Notes under the pieces: model-generated
What the model was told of the DNA's origin: nothing
Databases searched by the model: none
Seen by the model: only the letters and a program-made list of their open reading frames with translations
Made by a program: the position numbers and the translations under genes
DNA from: JBQTHD01 sp052390275
GTDB taxonomy: Bacteria > Actinomycetota > Acidimicrobiia > Acidimicrobiales > AC-14
Direction: 5' to 3'
DNA: 58,231 bases
Assembly (NCBI GenBank): GCA_052390275.1
Contig: JBQTHD010000049.1
Location: forward strand, 1-58,231
Shown here: positions 9,323 through 18,514 of the stretch, piece by piece
Layout: every line of letters starts with the position of its first letter
Numbering within the stretch: position 1 is the stretch's first letter

Positions 9323-11920
9323 ATGGCGGGTAGTGGCCGGCGGGAACCGGCGGAGCCGGAGGAGCAGATCACCATAAGCAGGGAGAACAGTCCCCGGAAC
9401 GGCAGCGGAGCCGGATCTGACGAGGGGGCGTTGGAGGTCATGGCGGTCGGCCCGCCGGAGTATCCCAACCGCTATGAACTGATCGAATACCGGTCCCGTG
9501 GCGGCCAGGCCGACGTGTGGCTGGGGCGCAGCCTGCTGGGGCCGATCCAGATCCCGGTGGCGATCAAAGTCTTCCGGGTCGGCCGCCGCCGGGTCCAGGC
9601 CGACGTGGAGCGGGCCGGCCGAGAGGAGGCGGAGTTGCTCCGGTGTCTGGAGCATCCCGCCCTGCCCCGGGTTCGGGAGTTCTTCGCCGGGACGGACCCC
9701 CATGCCCCCGACCGGCCCGGCACCGGCCGGTCGCTCTACCTGGTCATGAACTGGGTGGATGGCGTCAGCCTGGACGAGTGGGCCCGTACCTCCACGGTCG
9801 GGGAGACGGCGTCGCTGGTCAGCGTCATGGCGGACGTGGCCGATGCCCTGGATTACCTCCACAGCGGCCGGGGGACCCAAGGCGCCGAAGTTCTCCATCG
9901 CGACGTCTCGCCCGACAACGTCATCATCTCCCGGTCCGGGCCCAAATTGGTGGACTTCAGCCTGGCCCGACTGGGGGGCGGGCCCATGACCTTCGGGGGC
10001 AAGCCCATCTACCTGGCTCCCGAGATCGTGGCCACCGGGCGATACTCGCCCGCCTCCGACCTGTTCGCTCTGGGGATGACCGCCTGTTTTGCGTTCCTGG
10101 GTGGCTCGTTACCGGCTCGGTTGGACGTGGACACGCTGGCTCGGGCCCTGACCGACCGCCTTGGTCCCGGTTCGGACCCGCTGGTATCGGCCACGCTGGC
10201 CGCCCTCGATCCGGACCCCGAACGCCGCCCCCAGCGGGCCGCCGACTGGTCCCGGGCCATGATCACGGCGGCGGCGGGCGAGGCCACCAGTCGCCTCCCG
10301 GTGCTGATCCTTCCTCCGGCCAAGGCCGGCGGCTATCTCACCCGCCGGGTCCGGAGTTCTGCCGCCTCCGACGACCCCGGGCGTACGGGGCGAGTCCGTC
10401 CCGGCCGCCGGTGGGCCCCCGGTGCTGGGCTGGCCCCCGAACGCGAGGCACTGGGGGCACTGGGCCGGGCCAGCCAGCGCAGCCACGTGACCGATGGCGC
10501 CCGCAGCGGCCTCAAATTGCCGGGTAATGGCCTGGACACAGCCGTGACAGAGAAAGCTCCTCCTGGAGCGATGAGTCGAGGCGGGCGCCGACCGACGGCG
10601 GGCGCACCTGGGTCCAAATCGACGGCGACGGCGGGCGCGCCGGGGCCGAAATCCACGGCGGCGACGGCGCCTGCGGATCCGCGATCGAAGGGGAACCCGA
10701 ACTCGATCCATCGACTGGCAGCGGATGCCCCAACCCGTGCCGGGGCGCTTCCCCGCCAGGACCCTTCAATCCGACCGCCGGCCAGTCCTGGGCCGGCAGG
10801 TCCTGGGCCGGCAGGTCCTGGGTCGAGCAATCCCGGGTCGGCAGGTCGCAAGTCAGCCGGTGCCGGCTCGGCCAATGCCGGGTCGGCCAATGCCGGCTCG
10901 GCAAGGCCTGCGCTCGTACCGAGTGATTTGTTGGTCTCCTGGGAGCCGAAACCGTCGACGGGGTTCGCTGGCGGGGCGCCCGGCGGGACACGGGCCGCCC
11001 AGCCCGCTGGCGCAGTCGAGGCACTGGCCGGGGAATCAGCTCTTTCGGGTGGCACCCTCGCCGGCAAGAACCGACGAAGTGAGAGTGGTCCCGGAGGGCC
11101 GACGGGTCCGGAATTCCTGCCGGCCGAGCGGAGATCCCGCTCCTCAGGGTCGGCCCCCGTCAGGCAGCGGCGATGGTGGGCGCTGTGGGTCTTCTGCGTC
11201 AGTTCCGGGGTGGGCTTTGGGCTTTTGGCCGACGTCCTGCGTAAGGGGGAGACGGTTGCGCCGCCGCCGCCCGATCCTCCCGTTGAGGTGGCCCTTGATC
11301 TGCCCCGCCGGTCCGGGCCGCTGGTCAAAGGCCGGTACCAGACCGCCAAGTTCGTCCCGGGGGCCAAGGTGAGCCTGCTCGACGACGGATGGGAGCGGGT
11401 GAGCGAAAGCGCGGACCTGCTGCACCTGCGCCGAACCAGGGCGCCCTTGGGCCAGGTCCAGATCGTGCGGATCCAGCGCTACTACCGGGCCGAGGCTCTT
11501 GCGACAGTGGAGGCGGCCCGCCAGGCTGTGGGGAACATCTCCGAACTGCCCAGGCTGGACGACTGGATCAACGAGCACCCCGCTTTGGACACCACCACTG
11601 CCGATTCGGCCCTGGTGGAGATCGAGAGAAGCGCTGCGCTCCGGGTCACCTCCACCGGCGCGTACGCGACCGAGGCCTGCCCCCGGGGCCCGTGCGTTCT
11701 TCTCTTCCAGCTCGACCCGGATCCCGGCCGGGGCATTCCCGAGCGGTACGCCTTCGCCAAGTCGGCCGGTGAAGAAAGTCTGTTCGTGGTGGTTCCGGTC
11801 CCGGAGTCGGACACCCCCGTGCTGGTGGACCTGACGGCGCCACCCGGACAACTCGATTCCTTCAACGCCCAGATCGGTGACCTCATTGTGATTGAAAGAT
11901 TGGGGATCGGGCGTGAATGA
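9323..11920 (+). CDS. Membrane Ser/Thr protein kinase with repeat-rich linker and extracytoplasmic domain
   Basis: The kinase domain (about 45-310) shows a glycine loop (SRGGQADVWLG), VAIKVF, the catalytic loop HRDVSPDN and APEIV. The Mg-binding DFG is replaced by DFS (VDFSLARL), which is unusual. A ~300-residue low-complexity linker includes 5-residue repeats (PAGPG, ANAGS) encoded by 15-bp DNA repeats at about 10790-10900. One membrane helix follows (WWALWVFCVSSGVGFGLL), then a ~190-aa outer domain I do not recognise; there are no PASTA repeats. ATG 9323 gives 865 aa; ATG 9440 is an alternative start. The FHA gene follows after 42 bp and could read its phosphorylated targets. Confidence 0.85.
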   Translation: MAGSGRREPAEPEEQITISRENSPRNGSGAGSDEGALEVMAVGPPEYPNRYELIEYRSRGGQADVWLGRSLLGPIQIPVAIKVFRVGRRRVQADVERAGREEAELLRCLEHPALPRVREFFAGTDPHAPDRPGTGRSLYLVMNWVDGVSLDEWARTSTVGETASLVSVMADVADALDYLHSGRGTQGAEVLHRDVSPDNVIISRSGPKLVDFSLARLGGGPMTFGGKPIYLAPEIVATGRYSPASDLFALGMTACFAFLGGSLPARLDVDTLARALTDRLGPGSDPLVSATLAALDPDPERRPQRAADWSRAMITAAAGEATSRLPVLILPPAKAGGYLTRRVRSSAASDDPGRTGRVRPGRRWAPGAGLAPEREALGALGRASQRSHVTDGARSGLKLPGNGLDTAVTEKAPPGAMSRGGRRPTAGAPGSKSTATAGAPGPKSTAATAPADPRSKGNPNSIHRLAADAPTRAGALPRQDPSIRPPASPGPAGPGPAGPGSSNPGSAGRKSAGAGSANAGSANAGSARPALVPSDLLVSWEPKPSTGFAGGAPGGTRAAQPAGAVEALAGESALSGGTLAGKNRRSESGPGGPTGPEFLPAERRSRSSGSAPVRQRRWWALWVFCVSSGVGFGLLADVLRKGETVAPPPPDPPVEVALDLPRRSGPLVKGRYQTAKFVPGAKVSLLDDGWERVSESADLLHLRRTRAPLGQVQIVRIQRYYRAEALATVEAARQAVGNISELPRLDDWINEHPALDTTTADSALVEIERSAALRVTSTGAYATEACPRGPCVLLFQLDPDPGRGIPERYAFAKSAGEESLFVVVPVPESDTPVLVDLTAPPGQLDSFNAQIGDLIVIERLGIGRE

Positions 11921-11962
11921 ACCAGGCCGGAGCCGGGCGGTTTGTTGGTGGGGACCGGTCTG

Positions 11963-12664
11963 ATGGTGGAGACCAGCTTGTTGGTGGAGACGATCGACGG
12001 GGACTTCCAGATCGCCCCCGGCGACGAGTTCACCTTCGGCAGGAGCCAGGCGTGCACCTTCTGCGTTGACGATTCCGACCCCAACCTCTCCCGTCGAGCC
12101 GGAATTATCACCTTTCGGCATCCTGATTGGGTACTGACCAACCTGAGCACCACCCGGTCGATGGTGGTGTTCGACGACGAGCGCCGGGTCCGCCGGGAGT
12201 TGCTCTCCGGCCAGCGCCACCTGCTCGACTCCGGCCGGTTCACCATCACCCTGGCCGGAACCCGCCGGTCCACCTTCGTGTTCTGGATCGTGGTCCCGCC
12301 GGGCCCCGGCCAGTCCAACGAAGTCTCGGGGGACGACGCCGACGGTTACTCCGACTCCTCGCCCACCCTTGGCCCACCCAACCTCAGCGCCCGGCAGCGC
12401 CTGGACGTGGCCGCCCTGGCCTGGGAGTGGCACCGGCCGGTGGGCCGGCGCGAACCCCGGCCGCTGACCTACGAGCAGGCCGCGACCAAAATTGGTTGTA
12501 CTGCCAAGGCTCTGGAACGCCGGGTCGCAGATTTGCGGGCTTCGCTGGTCAAGCGGCGATACCACCAACTCGACGACCTGCCCATGTTGTGCGCTTTCTT
12601 GGTGACCGCCACCCGGGTTATCGGCGACGCCGACTTCGCTTTGTTGGAGGATCGGCCGGGCTGA
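11963..12664 (+). CDS. FHA-domain protein with C-terminal HTH-like region
   Basis: This ~233-aa protein has an N-terminal FHA-like fold (FTFGRSQACTFCVDD, then LSRRAGIITF and VLTNLSTTRSM), the module that binds phospho-threonine. The C-terminal region (YEQAATKIGCTAKALERRV) looks like a helix-turn-helix. The arrangement suggests a phosphorylation-responsive regulator downstream of the neighbouring kinase. ATG 11963 is chosen; TTG 11942 is possible. The 5' end contains two near copies of a TTGTTGGTGGRGAC stretch, part of the short-repeat tendency of this genome. Confidence 0.7.
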   Translation: MVETSLLVETIDGDFQIAPGDEFTFGRSQACTFCVDDSDPNLSRRAGIITFRHPDWVLTNLSTTRSMVVFDDERRVRRELLSGQRHLLDSGRFTITLAGTRRSTFVFWIVVPPGPGQSNEVSGDDADGYSDSSPTLGPPNLSARQRLDVAALAWEWHRPVGRREPRPLTYEQAATKIGCTAKALERRVADLRASLVKRRYHQLDDLPMLCAFLVTATRVIGDADFALLEDRPG

Positions 12665-12734
12665 CGCCCTCTTCGGCCACCGGAGTTCCGTCCACCGGGA
12701 CAGGGGTTGCCAACGCAGTCGGAGGGGCAACCCC

Positions 12735-13220
12735 TCAGGCGGACGCCCGATGATGGGCCCAGGCTTCTATCTCCACCAGGGCCCCAAGTGGGAGTCCCGC
12801 CACGGCCACCGCCGAGCGGGCCGGGCGATGGGACCCGAAGACCTCGGCGTAGACCCGGTTCATGGCGGCGAAGTCCTCAATGTGGCGAAGGAACACGCTG
12901 GCCTTGACCACTTGGCCCAGGCCAGCCCCCTCCGAGGCAAGAACCGCGGCCAGGTTGGTCAGAGCCTGGCGGGTTTGAGCATCGAGGCCGTCGACCAGCC
13001 GGCCATCGGCCAGGCCGAGTTGGCCGGAGACCACCAACCAGTCACCGGCTCGCACCACAGGGCGATAATGGGCGACCGGCGGCGGTGGCGCCGAGGTGCC
13101 ACCGCCGCCTGGCCCACTGTCACCCGGCCCAGTAGCGCCAGCGCCGGTAACGCCAGCGCCGGCGGCGCCTGGGCCAGTGGAATCAGGGGCGATCAGCTGA
13201 AGGACTGGCCGCAGCCACAA
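12735..13220 (-). CDS. RidA-family protein (YjgF/YER057c/UK114)
   Basis: The core from about residue 45 matches RidA proteins: VRAGDWLVVSGQLG, then TRQALTNLAAVLASEGAG, VVKASVFLRHIEDFAAMNR and EIEAWAHH. RidA enzymes hydrolyse reactive enamine and imine intermediates released by PLP enzymes. The catalytic Arg region (RPARSAVAVAGLP) is present. The N-terminal ~40 residues are Gly/Ala/Pro-rich and unusual. The only usable start I find is GTG 13220, which overlaps the 3' end of the upstream Fe-S gene by 28 bp, so the two are probably co-transcribed. Confidence 0.8.
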   Translation of the reverse strand: MWLRPVLQLIAPDSTGPGAAGAGVTGAGATGPGDSGPGGGGTSAPPPPVAHYRPVVRAGDWLVVSGQLGLADGRLVDGLDAQTRQALTNLAAVLASEGAGLGQVVKASVFLRHIEDFAAMNRVYAEVFGSHRPARSAVAVAGLPLGALVEIEAWAHHRASA

Positions 13221-13513
13221 CTCCGGGTGGCGTTGGGGTTGTTGATGGCGAAACCGGCGCCCTGGAGACCGTCCTTGTAATCCAGGGAGGCGCCTTTGAG
13301 GTAAGGAGCGCTGGCCGCGTCGATCAGGACCCGGACCCCGCCGGCCTCGGCCACGGTGTCGTCGGTGGCCACATCGGAATCGAAGAACATCTCGTAGCTG
13401 AAGCCCGAGCAGCCACCGGGGCGTACGGCCACCCGCAGGGCCAGTTCGTCGTTGCCCTCGGCTGTGATCAGCTCCTTGACCTTGGTCGAGGCACTGTCGG
13501 TGATGGTGATCAT
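13193..13513 (-). CDS. erpA: A-type iron-sulfur cluster insertion protein (ErpA/IscA/HesB family)
   Basis: The 106-aa protein has the full A-type carrier signature, with ligand cysteines in GGCSGFSY and the C-terminal SCGCGQSF. These proteins receive Fe-S clusters and pass them to target enzymes. ATG 13513 follows GGAGGTAG, a strong ribosome site. It lies back to back with mrp (267 bp apart), another Fe-S carrier, which makes this a small Fe-S assembly locus. ErpA and IscA cannot be separated with certainty from sequence alone. Confidence 0.92.
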   Translation of the reverse strand: MITITDSASTKVKELITAEGNDELALRVAVRPGGCSGFSYEMFFDSDVATDDTVAEAGGVRVLIDAASAPYLKGASLDYKDGLQGAGFAINNPNATRSCGCGQSFS

Positions 13514-13780
13514 TGGTCTCTACCTCCTGGCCGACCTTGCGGTGCGGGACGATACGGCGGTTACAACCCCCAGGGCACCAAATTCATGCCCAACAACAAC
13601 TGCTCAGCAGTACAACTGGCGCAGCCGCGAAACCGGCACGAACAACCCGAAAAGCTAGCGGACCAGGAGCCCTGGTTTTCCCCGCCCGCCCCCATTCGCA
13701 GCGGCGGCCCCGGTTGAGACGCGCCAGGGCGGGAAGGGGCGGGGAAGTGCAGCCGGCGCCGGCCGTAGAATCGCCCGGTC

Positions 13781-14986
13781 ATGGAAGGCCGCCCCGAATC
13801 CGACCGATCTGATGTCAGCGCCACCGAGTTGGCCACCATCTCGGTGGACGACGTCATGGGCGTCCTTGGCGGCGTTATCGACCCTGAACTTGGAGCCAGC
13901 CTGACCGAATTGGACATGGTTCGTCGGGTGGAGATCGACCCCGACGGCAGGGTGGACGTCACCGTGGCTCTGACCATCGCGGGCTGCCCCCTCCAGGCCC
14001 AGATTCGAGACGACGTCCGATCCAAGGTCATGGGCCTACCCGGGGTGGCAGGGGTCAAGGTCCACTTTCGGGAAATGGATCAGTCCCAGCGCAGTTCTGT
14101 GATGCAGCGCGCCCGTCGCCGGGCCATTGAGAATGGGCCGACCACCTCGGTCCCCCTCACCACCCGTGTCCTGGCCGTGGCCAGTGGCAAGGGCGGGGTG
14201 GGCAAGAGCAGCATCACCGTGAACCTGGCCTGCGCGCTGGCCGCACGGGGTTTGACCGTGGGGGTGCTCGACGCCGATATCTGGGGCTTCAGCGTTCCCC
14301 GGATGCTGGGCTTGGACGGGCGCCTGGTCGCAGGCGGCGACCGGTTGATCCGCCCCCATGAGTTGGCGGTGGGCGACGGCCTGCTCAAGGTGGTGAGCAT
14401 GGGGTTCCTGGTCGACAACGAGGACACCGCCATCATGTGGCGGGGCCTGATGCTGGCCAAGGCCGTGGAGGAATTCCTGGTCAAGGTGTCGTGGGGGGAT
14501 CTGGACTACCTACTGCTGGACATGCCCCCCGGCACCGGAGACGTCCAGATGGCCCTGGCCCGGGTCCTGCCCCAGTCGGAGATCCTTGTGGTGACCACCC
14601 CGGCCCTGGCCGCCCAGAAGGTGGCCGTTCGGGTGGCGGACATGGCGCGGCGGTCCTACCTGAAGGTCTTGGGGGTGGTGGAGAACATGAGTTCCTTCCG
14701 CTGCGAACACGGGACCGACTACCCGCTGTTCGGCCACGGTGGGGGCCAGGCTCTGGCGACCGACCTGGGGGTTCCGCTGGTGGCTTCGGTGCCCCTGGAG
14801 GTGGAGGTGGGGGCCTCCAACGACTCGGGGAGCCCCGTGGTGCTGTCTTATCCCACAGGTCTGGCCGGCCAGGCGTTCGCCGAAATGGCCGCCCGAGTGG
14901 CAGAGGAACTGCTGCCCCTGCCGGACATGGCCGGATGCAGCGCCCGCCTTCTGGCCGCGGTGTCTGCATCGTTGGGAAGCAGGTAG
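13781..14986 (+). CDS. mrp: Mrp/NBP35 P-loop ATPase, Fe-S cluster carrier
   Basis: This 401-aa protein carries an N-terminal MIP18 (DUF59) domain (VIDPELGASLTELDMV, then IAGCPLQAQI), followed by a deviant Walker A ASGKGGVGKSS, VGVLDADIWGFSVPRMLG and LLLDMPPGTGDV. Mrp proteins bind a bridging cluster as dimers, often through a CxxC. Here the corresponding site is ENMSSFRCEHG with a single cysteine, a variant I recall from actinobacterial members. The downstream membrane protein starts 83 bp later. Confidence 0.92.
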   Translation: MEGRPESDRSDVSATELATISVDDVMGVLGGVIDPELGASLTELDMVRRVEIDPDGRVDVTVALTIAGCPLQAQIRDDVRSKVMGLPGVAGVKVHFREMDQSQRSSVMQRARRRAIENGPTTSVPLTTRVLAVASGKGGVGKSSITVNLACALAARGLTVGVLDADIWGFSVPRMLGLDGRLVAGGDRLIRPHELAVGDGLLKVVSMGFLVDNEDTAIMWRGLMLAKAVEEFLVKVSWGDLDYLLLDMPPGTGDVQMALARVLPQSEILVVTTPALAAQKVAVRVADMARRSYLKVLGVVENMSSFRCEHGTDYPLFGHGGGQALATDLGVPLVASVPLEVEVGASNDSGSPVVLSYPTGLAGQAFAEMAARVAEELLPLPDMAGCSARLLAAVSASLGSR

Positions 14987-15068
14987 TCAGACGGGTCCGC
15001 GTTCGGATCAGCGGTTCCTCCAGCGGCACCTCTGGCCCCCCAGTCTCCTCGGTGGCCTGGTCATCGCC

Positions 15069-15932
15069 ATGGTCGTGGCGGTGTTCGTCGGGGTGATCGG
15101 GGCCTACACCTACACGGCCTCGGAGCAGCGCCAGATCGATGCCCGACCGCCGGGGTCAGACGGTCCCACCCCCACCGTCGCCGTCGCCCCGGCCGAGGCC
15201 ACCACCACCACGCTGGCGGAGTTGAGCGCCGGCGCCATCAGCAAGAAGGTGGCGGAATCGGTCTGGCAGGTGAGCACACTGGATCTCCAGGGTGCCCCGG
15301 TGGAGGGGTCGTCGTTCGTGGTCGGGTCCAACGGCGGGCAGACGTTCCTGCTCACCTCCCTGGCCGTGGTGGGTGCATCGACCCGGGTTCCCGGCCCCTC
15401 AATCCTGGTGCGCAGCGGAAACAACCAGGCCGAGGCCACTTTGTGGAACTGGGACGAGGAGCGGGACCTGGCGCTGCTGGCCATCTCCGGGCGGGTTCCG
15501 GCCCTGCTGTGGGCCAGCGAAGCCTCTGCTCTGCGTCCCGGTCAGAAGGTTTTCGGGGTGGCCGGGCCCTCCGCCATGGTTACGCCGGGGGCGGTGTCGG
15601 CGGCAGTGACCGGGGCCATCGCTCACAACGTCTTCGTGGAGGCGGCCCGGGCCGGGGGCCCGCTGGTCAACACCCGGGGGGAGGTGCTGGGGGTCATCTC
15701 CGCTGTCTACGACCCGTTCAACAACGCCACCGACCAGGCCTCGGTGGCCATTGGTGTATCGCTGGCCTGCGAGAAAGTCTTGCGATGCGGTCCGGCACCG
15801 ACGACCACCACGAAACCCCGCCCGACCACCACCCTCCGGGGGGCCACCACCACCCGTCCGGGGGGAACCGGTCCGGCCACCACCCGGGCACCAGCCACCA
15901 CCCAGCCGCCCCCGGTGCTGACCGACCCCTGA
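15069..15932 (+). CDS. Membrane-anchored trypsin-like (HtrA-fold) protein with lost catalytic residues
   Basis: An N-terminal membrane segment (VVAVFVGVIGAYTYTA) precedes a trypsin-like fold and a Thr/Pro-rich tail. The Asp motif is kept (ERDLALLAISG). The usual catalytic His motif (TNAHVV type) reads LLTSLAVVG, and the GNSGGPL Ser motif reads AARAGGPLV, so both His and Ser are absent. It is probably a non-catalytic binding protein. The start is uncertain: ATG 15069 falls inside what looks like a longer hydrophobic segment, and no ATG, GTG or TTG lies upstream in frame before the mrp end. Confidence 0.6.
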   Translation: MVVAVFVGVIGAYTYTASEQRQIDARPPGSDGPTPTVAVAPAEATTTTLAELSAGAISKKVAESVWQVSTLDLQGAPVEGSSFVVGSNGGQTFLLTSLAVVGASTRVPGPSILVRSGNNQAEATLWNWDEERDLALLAISGRVPALLWASEASALRPGQKVFGVAGPSAMVTPGAVSAAVTGAIAHNVFVEAARAGGPLVNTRGEVLGVISAVYDPFNNATDQASVAIGVSLACEKVLRCGPAPTTTTKPRPTTTLRGATTTRPGGTGPATTRAPATTQPPPVLTDP

Positions 15933-16005
15933 TCCTGGCCGCCCCTGATTCTGGCCGCCTCTGGTCCTGGCCGCTGGTCCTGGACCCCTGATCCTGGCCG
16001 ACCCG
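15930..16005. repeat. Imperfect CCTGATCCTGGCCG repeats between convergent genes
   Basis: Four to five imperfect copies of a ~17-bp unit (CCCCTGATCCTGGCCG, TCTGGTCCTGGCCG and similar) fill the gap between the trypsin-like gene and the convergent penicillin-binding protein gene. No clear terminator hairpin with a T run is seen. This is one of several short tandem repeats in spacers of this window. Confidence 0.6.
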
Positions 16006-16034
16006 GTGGACCGCTGCCCGGTCGCGGATCTCCC

Positions 16035-18302
16035 TTAGGGAGGGCCGGGATCGAAGAAGTTGGGCTCGGACCCGGGGTCGGGTGGGGGTGGAGGGAGGGT
16101 GGTGGTTGTGGTCGGCCGGGGCCGCAACTGGTCCAGGAGGGGCAGGGGGATGAAGAACCCGGGAGCTGTGGTCGGTGGGCCGCCGGGGGAGCCGAAGAAG
16201 GTTTCCGGCGGGGGCGGCGGGATCATGATGTTGTCCGCGGTGGGGCTGCGGGGATCGGCCGGCATACGCCGGGGGCCGGGGTTCAGGTCGGTGGGCAGGG
16301 GGGTGATTGGAGCGAAATCCGCCGGCGGGGCGTTTTCCAGGGCCGCGCCCATGAAGCTGCCCCACGTGGAGGCGGGGATGGTCCCACCGAACACGGTTGG
16401 AACACCGCGAATGTTGCGCAGGGATCGGGTGTTGCTGTCGGAGAAGCCCATCCATATGGCGGTGGAGAGCACCGGGGTGTACCCGACGAACCAGGCATCG
16501 GCGTTGCGCTCGCTGCTGCCGGTCTTGCCGGCCGTGCCGTCGGGACGGCCGATGTCGGCGTTGCGCCCGGTGCCCGAGGTGACCACCCCCTTGAGGACAT
16601 CGGTGACGTTGTCCGCCACCGCCTCGGTCAGGATCCGTTTCGGTTTACGAACGGTGTTGTCCTCGATGACCTTGCCGGCCGAATCGGTGATGCGTACCAC
16701 CGGGGTTGCCGGCTGCTGCAGACCCCGAGCGGCGAAGACCGAGTAGGCGGCGGCCATGTCCAAGGGGGAGGTTTCGGCCGCCCCCAGCGTCAGGCTGGGC
16801 CCGTAGGGTTCACCGTTGGCCTGGATCCCATCGGGGCTGACCATGGTCACCCCGAGGCGGTGGGCCAACTCGGCCGTCTCCTTCACCCCCACGTCCCGTA
16901 CCAGTTGGGCGTAGACGGTGTTGACCGAGTTGTGGGTGGCCGACCGCAGGGTGATGGACCCGAACGAGCCACTCTCGACGTTGCGGACCACGCAACCCTC
17001 ACCCCGGCAGTCCGGGAAGCGAAACTCACCCGGCCCGGAGTAGACCCGATTGGGGCCGATGCCCCGCTCGAAGGCCTTGGCCAGCGTGAACGCCTTGAAG
17101 GCTGATCCCGGCTGGCGGCCGGTGCCGCCTCCGGCCAGACATACCGGGGCGTCGGCCGCCGGCACTGGCCGGCCCTCCGGGCAGGCGCCCAGCGCCAGGT
17201 TGACGCTGCTGCGGGCAAAGTCCCGTCCGCCGACGATTGCCTTGATGAACCCGGTGGTCGGCTCCACAGTTGCCAGTGCCATCTCCAGGGGGGCGTTGGT
17301 GCCCTTGAGTGCCTCGGCCACCTTGTCCTCGGCCAACTGCTGGAGGCGGGGGTCCAGGGCGGCCTCCACCCTCAGGCCCCCCCGGTAGACGACGTCGAGC
17401 GGGTACCGGGCCTCGAGATAGCGGCGGACCATGTCGAAGTAGTAGGGCTCCGACGAGGTGTTCAGTTCCTGCGGGTGCACGACGGTGGCCGGACCCGGAG
17501 CCTCGGGCCTCTCGGCGCTGAGGAGGAAGAGCGCCTGGGAGGTGGCTTCGGCGTGCTGGGCCGAGGTGATTCGGTCCTGGTCGAGCATCTGGTCGAGCAC
17601 CCGGCGCCGGTTGGTCTCCGCCCGGACGGGGTTGGTCCGGGGCTCGAACTCCGACGGGGCCGGGATCACCCCGGCCAGGAGGGCGGCTTCGGACAGGGTG
17701 AGGTCCTTCACGGACTTCTTGAAGTAGGTCTCCGCCGCCGCCCCGACCCCGTAGGCGCCACCGCCCAGATAGATGTCCTGGAGGTAGAGGAACAGGATCG
17801 CGTCCTTGTCCTCCTTGCGGTCGAAGCTGTTGGCCAGGAGAACCTCGCGCACCTTGCGGCTGATGGTCCGCTCCCCGCCGGTGTAGTTGTTCTTGATGTA
17901 CTGCTGGGTGATGGTCGACCCACCTTGGACCACCGTCCGGCCCCGCACGTCGGCCCAGGCTGCCCGCAGCACCCCGATGGGGTCATAGCCCCGGTGGGAG
18001 TAGAAGCGCTGGTCCTCGGCAGCCACCACCGCCTGCTTGAGCACCTCGGGAATGTCGGCTTCGGTAACGGGGATGGAGGTCTCGAACTTGCGAAGCACGC
18101 CCAGTTCCCTCCCGGTGCTGTCCACGATCCGCGTAATGCGGGATTCGTCGGTGGGCTCGCGGATGGGTTCGCCGATCTCGACCGGAAAGGCGTAGAGCAC
18201 CGACACCAGGGCGGTACCCAGGGTGAGGACGGGCACCACCACCAGCACGATCAGGATTGCTCCCACCGCCTTGATGATCTTGAGGTTCTGCTCGGTCAGC
18301 AT
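16035..18302 (-). CDS. Class A penicillin-binding protein (bifunctional transglycosylase/transpeptidase)
   Basis: This 755-aa peptidoglycan synthase has an N-terminal membrane helix and a GT51 glycosyltransferase domain (AAEDQRFYSHRGYDP, GGSTITQQYIKNNY, then RKVREVLLA). The transpeptidase domain carries SxxK in GRQPGSAFK, SxN in HNSVN and KTG in GKTGSSE. The C-terminal tail is Pro/Thr-rich. It acts at the outer membrane face in cell-wall synthesis. It is convergent with the preceding gene and divergent from selA. Confidence 0.93.
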   Translation of the reverse strand: MLTEQNLKIIKAVGAILIVLVVVPVLTLGTALVSVLYAFPVEIGEPIREPTDESRITRIVDSTGRELGVLRKFETSIPVTEADIPEVLKQAVVAAEDQRFYSHRGYDPIGVLRAAWADVRGRTVVQGGSTITQQYIKNNYTGGERTISRKVREVLLANSFDRKEDKDAILFLYLQDIYLGGGAYGVGAAAETYFKKSVKDLTLSEAALLAGVIPAPSEFEPRTNPVRAETNRRRVLDQMLDQDRITSAQHAEATSQALFLLSAERPEAPGPATVVHPQELNTSSEPYYFDMVRRYLEARYPLDVVYRGGLRVEAALDPRLQQLAEDKVAEALKGTNAPLEMALATVEPTTGFIKAIVGGRDFARSSVNLALGACPEGRPVPAADAPVCLAGGGTGRQPGSAFKAFTLAKAFERGIGPNRVYSGPGEFRFPDCRGEGCVVRNVESGSFGSITLRSATHNSVNTVYAQLVRDVGVKETAELAHRLGVTMVSPDGIQANGEPYGPSLTLGAAETSPLDMAAAYSVFAARGLQQPATPVVRITDSAGKVIEDNTVRKPKRILTEAVADNVTDVLKGVVTSGTGRNADIGRPDGTAGKTGSSERNADAWFVGYTPVLSTAIWMGFSDSNTRSLRNIRGVPTVFGGTIPASTWGSFMGAALENAPPADFAPITPLPTDLNPGPRRMPADPRSPTADNIMIPPPPPETFFGSPGGPPTTAPGFFIPLPLLDQLRPRPTTTTTLPPPPPDPGSEPNFFDPGPP

Positions 18303-18341
18303 CGGCCCTCCTGGGCTGGCCCGAAAATGGCGAGCGTGAAT

Positions 18342-18371
18342 ATCGCTGAACCGATCATCGCTGAACCGATC
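18342..18371. repeat. Two exact 15-bp direct repeats upstream of selA
   Basis: The unit ATCGCTGAACCGATC occurs twice with no spacer, followed at once by ATGG. It lies in the 212-bp gap between the divergent penicillin-binding protein gene and selA. It may be operator-like or simply slippage. Confidence 0.7.
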
Positions 18372-18514
18372 ATGGACTACCGATGATAAGGAACCCGGCG
18401 GACAACCTGGGCCGCAGCCAGAAGCCAGCTGACGACGACGGTCGGGGATCGTCGGTGGGCCCCGGGGCGCCCTGAGCCCGGCTGGGGCGATCCCAACCGC
18501 CTAACGTTGCCGAG

